A stretch of 5,357 nucleotides of DNA from Paracoccaceae bacterium (GTDB lineage: Bacteria > Pseudomonadota > Alphaproteobacteria > Rhodobacterales > Rhodobacteraceae). This document shows, piece after piece, positions 1 to 5,210 of this stretch (the first letter of the stretch is position 1; each line of letters begins with the position of its first letter). The notes under the pieces are model-generated. The model was not told where the DNA came from and did not search any database. It was given only the letters and a program-made list of their open reading frames with translations. Both the position numbers and the translations under genes were made by a program. The stretch is taken from assembly GCA_019090405.1 (NCBI GenBank), contig JAHRVZ010000279.1:1-5357 (forward strand). Direction: 5' to 3'.

Positions 1-97
1 CGGCAATATTGGATTGCACCTGACCAATTCCCCAATCGGGGCACAAGGGGTGGCGCACCAGCATACCGGGTGCAAGAATAGCGTTAAGGTCAGTCAT
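1..97 (-). CDS. DUF3553 domain protein, N-terminal part (runs off left edge)
   Basis: Read on the minus strand, an ATG at 97-95 opens a frame of 32 codons that continues past base 1. It begins MTDLNAILAPGMLVRHP and continues with CPDWGIGQVQSNIA. This matches the start of DUF3553 proteins as I remember them: PG-hydrophobic-VRHP, then PDWG-x-GQVQS-N-I. These are short proteins of unknown function, often beside chpT in Rhodobacterales. The VRHP...GxGxV pattern resembles the small Tudor-like tail of UvrD/PcrA helicases, so nucleic-acid or RNA polymerase contact is possible, but that is inference. No Shine-Dalgarno sequence is visible before the ATG. The start is 27 bases from the divergent chpT start. 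The 3' end is outside the window, so length and completeness cannot be judged. Confidence 0.78.
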   Translation of the reverse strand, partial: MTDLNAILAPGMLVRHPLCPDWGIGQVQSNIA

Positions 98-112
98 GAC
101 AGGCCAGAATTT

Positions 113-117
113 AGGAG
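113..117 (+). promoter_or_regulatory. Shine-Dalgarno AGGAG that fixes the chpT start
   Basis: AGGAG lies 7 bases before the TTG at 125-127. No other in-frame start upstream (TTG at 14, GTG at 50) has a well-spaced ribosome binding site, and both of those lie inside the divergent DUF3553 gene. The site therefore decides in favour of a TTG start at 125. Confidence 0.75.
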
Positions 118-124
118 CAGAACA

Positions 125-721
125 TTGCAGCAAACCAATGCTAGTCTGGCAACCCTGATCGGGTCAAGAATTTGCCACGATTTGATTAGTCCAATTGGGG
201 CTATCAACAACGGGTTGGAACTTTTGGGGCTGACCGGCGGCGCCCAAGGTCCAGAAATGGAGCTGATTTCTGACAGTGTTGAACATGCCGAAGCCCGGAT
301 CAAGTTTTTCCGAATTGCCTATGGTGCTGCTGGCGAACAAATGATGGGCAAGGCAGAAATAGTCTCCATTCTGGAAGATTATGGCCGTGGCCGTCGCCTT
401 GTTACCGAATGGCAACCGGCTGAACCTCAGTCGCGCGCCGACATCCGCATGGCGTTTCTAGCCGTACAGTGCTTTGAAACTTTGATGCCCTATGGCGGAA
501 CCGTGCAGATATCGGTCGAAAATTCGGAATGGACAATTGTCGGCACGGCAGAAAAGCTCAAATTTGATGCCGATTTATGGGTCGGCCTATCAGGGGGCGC
601 GACACAGGCCGAGATTACACCGGCCTTGGTGCAATTCGCTTTGTTACCCGTGATAGCGTCAGAATTAGGACGCGAAATCAAAGTAGTACAGACCGAAACT
701 CAGGTAACTATACAGTCCTAG
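125..721 (+). CDS. chpT: Histidine phosphotransferase ChpT (CckA-CtrA/CpdR phosphorelay)
   Basis: This cytoplasmic protein is predicted to carry phosphate from the hybrid kinase CckA to the regulators CtrA and CpdR, which in Rhodobacterales govern motility and gene-transfer-agent genes among others. With the TTG start it has 198 residues, close to the family's usual length. The phosphoacceptor is seen as His18 in GSRICHDLISPIGAINNG, which has the HDL-x-x-P-x-GA-x-x-NG-x-EL pattern of ChpT. Residues about 5-72 should form the helical hairpin dimer, and about 80-198 a degenerate kinase-like domain. I see no ATP-binding N, G1 or G2 boxes in that part, as expected for ChpT. The frame is open further upstream, but the conserved domain begins right after residue 5, and there is no in-frame ATG before it. 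The gene is divergent from DUF3553 and overlaps the end of proA by 4 bases. Confidence 0.9.
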   Translation: MQQTNASLATLIGSRICHDLISPIGAINNGLELLGLTGGAQGPEMELISDSVEHAEARIKFFRIAYGAAGEQMMGKAEIVSILEDYGRGRRLVTEWQPAEPQSRADIRMAFLAVQCFETLMPYGGTVQISVENSEWTIVGTAEKLKFDADLWVGLSGGATQAEITPALVQFALLPVIASELGREIKVVQTETQVTIQS

Positions 722-1983
722 CTGCGCACCGTTCCATCCCCTGTTACCAAGTATTTGAAACTGGTAAGCTGTTCTGACCCAACCGGGCCACGCGCGTGCA
801 TTTTACCCGTGGCAATACCGATTTCAGCGCCCATGCCAAATTCGCCCCCATCTGCAAACTGCGTCGACGCGTTGTGCATCAGAATCGCGCTGTCGAGACG
901 TTCAAAAAATTGCGCGACGGCGGCGGCGTCCTCGGCGACAATGCAGTCGGTGTGGTTTGAGCCAAATTCCTGAATATGCGCGATCGCAGCTTCGGTATCA
1001 TCGACCACCCTGGCGGCGACAATCATGTCCAGAAACTCCTGCCCCCAATCACTATCCTCTGCCACCACAGTTCCATCAATCCGCGCCAGCGTTTCATCTG
1101 CGTGCACTTCAACACCCGCATCTATCAACGCACGGACCACGCCCTGCCCGATTGTATTCGCAATGTCGCGATGAATCAGCACACATTCAGCCGCCCCACA
1201 TATACCTGTACGGCGGGTTTTGGAGTTCAACACCACCCTGAGCGCCTTTTCCGGATCGGCAGAAGCATCCAGATAGATGTGAACAATGCCTTCAAGATGG
1301 GCAAATACCGGCACTCGTGCCTCACGTTGCACCAGCCCGACCAACCCTTTGCCGCCACGCGGTACAATGACGTCAACATAGTCGGTCATTTTCAACAGCT
1401 CGGACACCGCGGCCCGGTCCCGTGTGGGGATCAACTGGATCGCATCCTCGGGCAGGCCTGCTGCGCGCAGCCCCTGAACCAGACAGGCATGAATTGCGCC
1501 TGAGGAGTGAAAACTTTCAGACCCGCCACGCAAAATCACCGCATTGCCAGCCTTCAAGCACAACGCCCCGGCGTCGGCGGTAACATTAGGGCGGCTTTCG
1601 TAGATCACCCCAATCACGCCCAAAGGCGTGCGCACGCGTTGAATGTGCAGGCCACTGTCCATGTCCCACTCGGCAATCACATCGCCAACCGGATCGGTTT
1701 GGTCCGCGACATTGCGCAGGCTGTCAACGATGCCCTGAATACGGGTTTCATCCAGCATCAACCGGTCCATCATGGCCGGGCTAAGCCCCTTTTCACGACC
1801 GTAATCCATGTCCAGAACATTGGCAGCAATAATGTCGGCACGCTGTGCCCACACAGCATCGGCAGCGGCCATAAGGGCGGCGGTTTTGCTGTCTGGCGTG
1901 GCAAAGGCAAGTGTCGCACTGGCGGCTTTGGCGCGCGCGCCGATGTCGGTCATAAGAGCAGCGATGGGGGCAAGGTCTTTCAT
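718..1983 (-). CDS. proA: Glutamate-5-semialdehyde dehydrogenase (gamma-glutamyl phosphate reductase)
   Basis: ProA reduces gamma-glutamyl phosphate with NADPH to glutamate-5-semialdehyde, the second step of proline synthesis in the cytoplasm. The 421 residues match the usual full length. Visible landmarks are the cofactor-binding stretch GVIYESRPNVTADAGALCLK (125-144), then AVILRGGSES (148-157), PRGGKGL (208-214) and the catalytic Cys262 in RRTGICGAAE. The family signature lies at about 327-348 and reads AIAHIQEFGSNHTDCI in its core. Position 340 is Phe where the signature, as I recall it, allows His or Tyr. The start is ATG at 1983-1981, with AAAGG 9 bases upstream. It follows proB on the same strand after 68 bases, matching consecutive pathway steps. 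Its TAG stop shares the CTAG at 718-721 with the convergent chpT stop. Confidence 0.97.
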   Translation of the reverse strand: MKDLAPIAALMTDIGARAKAASATLAFATPDSKTAALMAAADAVWAQRADIIAANVLDMDYGREKGLSPAMMDRLMLDETRIQGIVDSLRNVADQTDPVGDVIAEWDMDSGLHIQRVRTPLGVIGVIYESRPNVTADAGALCLKAGNAVILRGGSESFHSSGAIHACLVQGLRAAGLPEDAIQLIPTRDRAAVSELLKMTDYVDVIVPRGGKGLVGLVQREARVPVFAHLEGIVHIYLDASADPEKALRVVLNSKTRRTGICGAAECVLIHRDIANTIGQGVVRALIDAGVEVHADETLARIDGTVVAEDSDWGQEFLDMIVAARVVDDTEAAIAHIQEFGSNHTDCIVAEDAAAVAQFFERLDSAILMHNASTQFADGGEFGMGAEIGIATGKMHARGPVGSEQLTSFKYLVTGDGTVRS

Positions 1984-2021
1984 CTTATTGCGCCTTTCTG
2001 TGCGGTGTCAGCGTCGTTTTT

Positions 2022-2045
2022 TGAGTATTTTGGACGAGAAGAAAC
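2022..2045. repeat. Possible recurrent Rhodobacterales intergenic motif in the proB-proA gap
   Basis: On the plus strand this stretch reads TGAGTATTTTGGACGAGAAG followed by AAAC. It resembles a motif of the form GAGTATTTTTGGA...AAGAAGAA that I recall seeing often at gene ends in Rhodobacterales genomes. It fills much of the 68-base gap between proB and proA. Only one copy is present here, so its repeated nature cannot be shown from this sequence. No stem-loop accompanies it, so it does not look like a terminator by itself. Confidence 0.3.
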
Positions 2046-2051
2046 ATGGGG

Positions 2052-3158
2052 TCAGAGTGCCATATCATCGCGGTGGATCAAAGCAGAACGGCCAGGGTAG
2101 CCAAGTATGCGTTCAATGTCCGCAGTTTTCTGCCCTTTGATGCGATTGACCTCATCGGCGGTATATCGGCTTAGACCCAGTCCAAGGCGTGTGTTGTCAG
2201 GGCCGCAAATCTCGACCGGATCTCCACGGCCAAATTGGCCTGTGACATCTGCCAACCCGGCCGGTAGCAGGCTTTTGCCACCAGACAAAGCACGCGTGGC
2301 ACCTGCGTCTATGGTCAGCGTACCTTTGGGTTTCATCGTCGCAATCCATCGCTTGCGGGCAGTTTTGGGGTCAAGCTGTGCGGTGAACCAAGTCGAGGCC
2401 GCGCCATTATTCAGGTTTTTCAATGGGTTCAGAGGTGATCCTTCGGTAATTGCCATCGCGCAACCTGCCGCTGTAGCCACTTTGGCCGCCATCAATTTGG
2501 TTTTCATCCCACCTTTGGATAATCCAGATCCGGCATCCCCGGCCATAGTTTCGATTTCGGGCGTTACCTGGTCGATCACATCATAGCGATGGGCTGATGG
2601 GTCAGACGTCGGATTGGCCGAATAAAACCCATCAACATCTGACAGCAGGATCAACTGGTCAGCCCCAACAGTCACCGCGATTTGCGCCGCCAGTCGGTCG
2701 TTATCGCCATAGCGAATTTCATCCGTCGCAATGGTGTCATTTTCATTAACAATTGGGACAGCACCAAGGTCGAGCAACGTCCTAAGCGTGGCGCGTGAAT
2801 TCAGATAGCGGCGGCGATCTGCGCTGTCCTCTAACGTCACCAGAACCTGAGCGGTGGTGACCGAATGCGGCGCAAGTGCCTCTTCGTAGGCGCGGGCCAG
2901 CCGGATTTGTCCAACAGCGGCGGCGGCCTGGGATTTTTCCAGCGCAAGGTTTGATCCGGTCATGTTTAATACCGCGCGGCCCAAGGCGATTGATCCTGAG
3001 GACACCAGGATCACCTTGGCCCCGCCCGATTTCAGCCAGGCCACGTCGGCAGCCAGAGATTGCAACCATGCAACACGCAATGCCCCGGTTGATCGGTCCA
3101 CCAGCAAGGATGAGCCAATTTTGACCACAATACATTTTGCGTCGGTTAGGGATGCCAC
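2052..3158 (-). CDS. proB: Glutamate 5-kinase with C-terminal PUA domain
   Basis: ProB phosphorylates glutamate with ATP to gamma-glutamyl phosphate, the first and usually proline-inhibited step of proline synthesis. The 368 residues match the two-domain family form. The amino-acid kinase domain (about 8-255) shows VVKIGSSLL (11-19), VSSGSIALGR (52-61), PIVNENDTIA (135-144), YGDNDRLAAQIA (150-161), LLSDVDGFYSANP (171-183) and SKGGMKTKLMAAKVA (214-228). The PUA domain (about 276-355) shows GTLTIDAGA, then GKSLLPAGLADVTGQF. The start is GTG at 3158-3156, inside the end of obgE, supported by GAGGA 6 bases upstream. The 13-base overlap with obgE suggests translational coupling. The product feeds ProA encoded just downstream. 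I see no attenuator or leader ahead of it. Confidence 0.97.
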   Translation of the reverse strand: MASLTDAKCIVVKIGSSLLVDRSTGALRVAWLQSLAADVAWLKSGGAKVILVSSGSIALGRAVLNMTGSNLALEKSQAAAAVGQIRLARAYEEALAPHSVTTAQVLVTLEDSADRRRYLNSRATLRTLLDLGAVPIVNENDTIATDEIRYGDNDRLAAQIAVTVGADQLILLSDVDGFYSANPTSDPSAHRYDVIDQVTPEIETMAGDAGSGLSKGGMKTKLMAAKVATAAGCAMAITEGSPLNPLKNLNNGAASTWFTAQLDPKTARKRWIATMKPKGTLTIDAGATRALSGGKSLLPAGLADVTGQFGRGDPVEICGPDNTRLGLGLSRYTADEVNRIKGQKTADIERILGYPGRSALIHRDDMAL

Positions 3159-4180
3159 GCTTGATCCTCGGTTGCGGGTTTGTGGCGCAATTTATCCTCG
3201 TCAATTTCACCGCGCAACGCGCGTAATACTTCGGTCACGCCTTCGCGGCTGACTGCGGACATCATCAGAACACGAGCACCTGATGCGGCCTCAAGCTCTG
3301 CCTTGGCAGCGGCGCGTTCTTCGTCGTCCAGAGCGTCGATCTTGTTCAGTACCGTCACCCGGTTTTTATCAGCCAGATGGCCGCCATAGGCTTCGAGTTC
3401 ACCGATAATCGTTTTGTAATCTTCGGCGACAGTATCAGATGTGCCGTCCACCAGATGAAGCAGCACAGAACAGCGTTCGACATGGCCCAGAAATCGGTCG
3501 CCAATACCGCGTCCTTCGTGGGCGCCTGCGATCAGACCCGGGATGTCAGCGATGACAAATTCAACGTTATCAACGCCGACGACGCCCAGATTGGGATGCA
3601 ATGTGGTAAACGGATAATCGGCAATTTTGGGGCGGGCATTCGACGTGGCCGCCAGAAAGGTCGATTTCCCGGCATTGGGAAGACCCAGTAACCCGGCGTC
3701 TGCAATCAGTTTCAGGCGCAGCCACAGGGTGCGTTCAACGCCCTCTTGTCCTGGATTGGCACGGCGTGGTGCCTGATTGGTTGCCGATTTGAAATAGAGG
3801 TTGCCAAAGCCGCCATTGCCACCACGCGCCAGTTCGATGCGCATGCCGACTTCGGTGAGATCAGCAATAACTGTTTCCTCATCTTCATCCAGAACTTCGG
3901 TTCCGACCGGCACCTTGAGAATAATGTCGGCACCACTTTTGCCGGTGCGTTGCTGTCCCATTCCGGGCTGCCCGCTTCTGGCAAAGAAATGCGGCGCATA
4001 GCGAAAGTCAATCAGCGTGTTGAGACCTTCAACAGCCTCAACAAAGACGGTGCCGCCTTTGCCACCATCGCCGCCATCCGGACCACCGTATTCCATGAAT
4101 TTTTCACGCCGGAAGCTGACACAGCCACCACCGCCGCCGCCGGATCGAATGAATACTTTGGCAAGATCAAGAAATTTCAT
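3146..4180 (-). CDS. obgE: Obg-family GTPase ObgE/CgtA (large ribosomal subunit assembly)
   Basis: ObgE is an essential GTPase that binds the 50S subunit during its assembly and links ribosome status to stress and growth. The 344 residues contain the glycine-rich Obg domain (about 1-158; GGGGGG at 14-19, YGGPDGGDGGKGG at 31-43, then ARGGNGGFGN) and a G domain. The G domain shows G1 GLPNAGKST (166-174), G2 PFTTLHPNLG (190-199), G3 DIPG (212-215), G4 NKID (279-282) and G5 SAV (308-310). The long acidic C-terminal extension of some Obg proteins is absent. Residue 217 is Ala in DIPGLIAGAHEGRG, where Glu, Asp or Tyr is usual. The start is ATG at 4180-4178 with AAGGGA 5 bases upstream. It lies 35 bases after the GNAT gene and overlaps proB by 13. 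Placement near rplU-rpmA is the common bacterial arrangement. Confidence 0.97.
   Translation of the reverse strand: MKFLDLAKVFIRSGGGGGGCVSFRREKFMEYGGPDGGDGGKGGTVFVEAVEGLNTLIDFRYAPHFFARSGQPGMGQQRTGKSGADIILKVPVGTEVLDEDEETVIADLTEVGMRIELARGGNGGFGNLYFKSATNQAPRRANPGQEGVERTLWLRLKLIADAGLLGLPNAGKSTFLAATSNARPKIADYPFTTLHPNLGVVGVDNVEFVIADIPGLIAGAHEGRGIGDRFLGHVERCSVLLHLVDGTSDTVAEDYKTIIGELEAYGGHLADKNRVTVLNKIDALDDEERAAAKAELEAASGARVLMMSAVSREGVTEVLRALRGEIDEDKLRHKPATEDQAWHP
3165..3169 (-). promoter_or_regulatory. Shine-Dalgarno GAGGA for the GTG start of proB, inside obgE
   Basis: On the minus strand GAGGA lies 6 bases before GTG at 3158-3156, within the last codons of obgE. It supports this start, which begins a VVKIGSS kinase motif at the expected distance from the N terminus. 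Confidence 0.7.
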
Positions 4181-4215
4181 GGTGTTCCCTTACGCAACGG
4201 CGGCGCGGCGCTTTA

Positions 4216-4752
4216 TCACAGATTTCGGCTATAGGTCCAGGTTGGGACCGTTGTATCACGCGCGACGGAAAAGCTCTCGGCGTCGCCAAGATAGTTGAAC
4301 CCGCAATGAGTCAGCACCCGTGCCGAGGCCGGATTGTCCTGAAACACCGAGGCAAACATCGTGGCACTGGCCAGAGGATTGGCCGTGATCAACGCCGCCA
4401 CCGCCTTTGAGGCCAGACCAGTGTTCCAATAGATCGGAGCCACCCAATAGCTGACTTCGGACTGATCGCGGTCCATGCGCTGTAATGCGATCAACCCCAT
4501 CACCTCGTCGCCGCCAGATTTGGTGCCATCCATTGCCCAGACATCTTCAGTGCGATCATCGGCAATTGCGCGCGCAATAAAGGCCTGCGCTGCACCGGGG
4601 GGATAGGGGTGTGGAATATTGGATGTCATCCGCGCCACGCGTTCATCCGCGCCGTATAGCGCGACTAGCCCCTCGTCCGAGCGGCGCAACGGGCGCAGAT
4701 CGAATTGTTCGGTTTCAACAACCATCTGGTTGATGATTTGATCCAGTTTCAT
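4216..4752 (-). CDS. GNAT family N-acetyltransferase, RimJ/RimL-like
   Basis: The 178-residue protein has the fold markers of the Acetyltransf_3 (RimJ/RimL-like) group of GNAT enzymes, which move an acetyl group from acetyl-CoA to an amine. FDLRPLRRSDEGLVALY (17-33) is the N-terminal strand and helix, GLIALQRM (86-93) and SEVSYWVAPIYWNTGLASKA (98-117) hold the central strands and the acetyl-CoA pyrophosphate loop, and DNPASARVLTHCGFNYLG (139-156) is the typical N-x-x-S-x-x-V-L-x-x-x-GF end. The substrate cannot be read from the sequence. Its place between rpmA and obgE makes a ribosomal or translation target possible, but this is inference. The start is ATG at 4752-4750, chosen because GGAGG lies 9 bases upstream. 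The Met at residue 10 has no such site. Confidence 0.88.
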   Translation of the reverse strand: MKLDQIINQMVVETEQFDLRPLRRSDEGLVALYGADERVARMTSNIPHPYPPGAAQAFIARAIADDRTEDVWAMDGTKSGGDEVMGLIALQRMDRDQSEVSYWVAPIYWNTGLASKAVAALITANPLASATMFASVFQDNPASARVLTHCGFNYLGDAESFSVARDTTVPTWTYSRNL

Positions 4753-4863
4753 GTGATTGTTCCTCCTCTGAACACCACAGATTTTGCGACCGATTTCAAA
4801 ACAAACTATAGATCGCGTCAGACTAACTTTCGGAACTGGTAGATGAGTATTGTAAAGATTTAA
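4753..4863 (-). other. Gap between terminator and GNAT gene, presumed promoter region
   Basis: After the terminator about 110 bases remain before the GNAT start. A new promoter is expected here for GNAT-obgE-proB-proA. The minus strand has two -10-like hexamers, TACAAT (4854-4849) and TATAGT (4810-4805), but neither has a convincing -35 element 16-19 bases upstream. I therefore mark the region but not a specific promoter. Confidence 0.3.
4762..4766 (-). promoter_or_regulatory. Strong Shine-Dalgarno GGAGG before the GNAT gene
   Basis: The minus strand reads AGAGGAGGAA ending 7 bases before the ATG at 4752-4750, with the GGAGG core 9 bases away. It selects this ATG over the in-frame ATG nine codons later. 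Confidence 0.7.
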
Positions 4864-4903
4864 CCAGAAACGAAAATGGGGACCGGCGGTTTCGCCGATC
4901 CCC
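4864..4903 (-). terminator. Intrinsic terminator of the rplU-rpmA unit
   Basis: Bases 4878-4903 form an 11-base-pair stem with one G-U wobble and a 4-base loop (AAAC on the minus strand). The arms are GGGGATCGGCG and CGCCGGTCCCC. On the minus strand the stem is followed by ATTTTCGTTTCTGG, a T-rich tail interrupted by C and G. It begins 26 bases after the rpmA stop. The plus strand has no T-run after the stem, so it should work mainly for leftward transcription. Readthrough into the GNAT gene is possible because the tail is imperfect. Confidence 0.8.
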
Positions 4904-4929
4904 TGAATTTCAGTACCCTTGGGTGCGGC

Positions 4930-5199
4930 TTATTCTGCGGCCTCTGCTTGTGGCAGAACCGAAATGAATGTGCGGTTTTTGACGCCTTTGTGAAATGTCA
5001 CCGCGCCATCGACAACTGCAAAAATTGTGTGATCTTTGCCCATGCCAACGCCTTCGCCCGGCCAATATTTTGTGCCGCGTTGGCGCACGATGATATTGCC
5101 CGGAATGGCGGCCTGACCACCATAAAGTTTCACGCCAAGACGTCGACCAGCGGAATCGCGGCCGTTACGTGTTGAGCCACCTGCTTTTTTATGTGCCAT
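4930..5199 (-). CDS. rpmA: 50S ribosomal protein bL27
   Basis: bL27 is a large-subunit protein whose flexible N-terminal tail reaches toward the peptidyl transferase centre. The 89 residues match the family's usual length. It begins MAHKKAGGSTRNGRDSAGRR, the typical basic tail starting directly at the mature form, without the cleaved leader found in Firmicutes. The family signature is seen at 34-48 as GNIIVRQRGTKYWPG, followed by GVGMGKDHTIFAVVDG. The last residues (QAEAAE) form a short acidic tail. The start is ATG at 5199-5197 with AAGGAG 7 bases upstream. That ribosome binding site overlaps the rplU stop codon, and the gap between the two genes is 11 bases, so the pair is one transcription unit ended by the stem-loop at 4864-4903. 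Confidence 0.98.
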   Translation of the reverse strand: MAHKKAGGSTRNGRDSAGRRLGVKLYGGQAAIPGNIIVRQRGTKYWPGEGVGMGKDHTIFAVVDGAVTFHKGVKNRTFISVLPQAEAAE

Positions 5200-5210
5200 T
5201 GTGTCTCTCC

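Noticed and set aside
30..41. Small inverted repeat CCCC-AATC-GGGG
   Set aside because: Only four pairs, and it lies inside the DUF3553 coding region (codons for PDWG). It has no T-tail.
1..81. Plus-strand open frame ending TAG at 79-81
   Set aside because: Its 26 codons are open only as the antisense of the DUF3553 gene, which is recognisable as a family on the other strand.
84..87. TTAA as a CtrA-binding half-site upstream of chpT
   Set aside because: No second TTAA follows at the 7-base spacing on either side, so a full CtrA site is not supported.
93..100. Palindrome GTCATGAC as an operator
   Set aside because: It contains the DUF3553 start codon, is only 8 bases long and does not extend symmetrically. 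Chance is a sufficient explanation.
14..124. N-terminal extension of chpT from TTG at 14 or GTG at 50
   Set aside because: The stretch overlaps the DUF3553 coding region in antisense, has no well-spaced ribosome binding site, and its translation shows nothing like ChpT.
976..2100. Long plus-strand open frames (976-1503, 1507-2100) opposite proA
   Set aside because: They are antisense shadows of a clear full-length proA, have no recognisable domains, and arise from codon bias on the coding strand.
3746..4234. Plus-strand open frame of 162 codons opposite obgE
   Set aside because: Antisense shadow of the glycine-rich obgE sequence, with no ribosome binding site or family resemblance.
4805..4854. 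TACAAT and TATAGT as -10 elements of a promoter for the GNAT gene
   Set aside because: Neither has a recognisable -35 element at 16-19 bases, so a specific promoter call would be a guess.
4903..4913. CTGAATTTCAG inverted repeat after rpmA
   Set aside because: Five pairs with a one-base centre cannot form a stable hairpin. The adjacent GC-rich stem explains termination.
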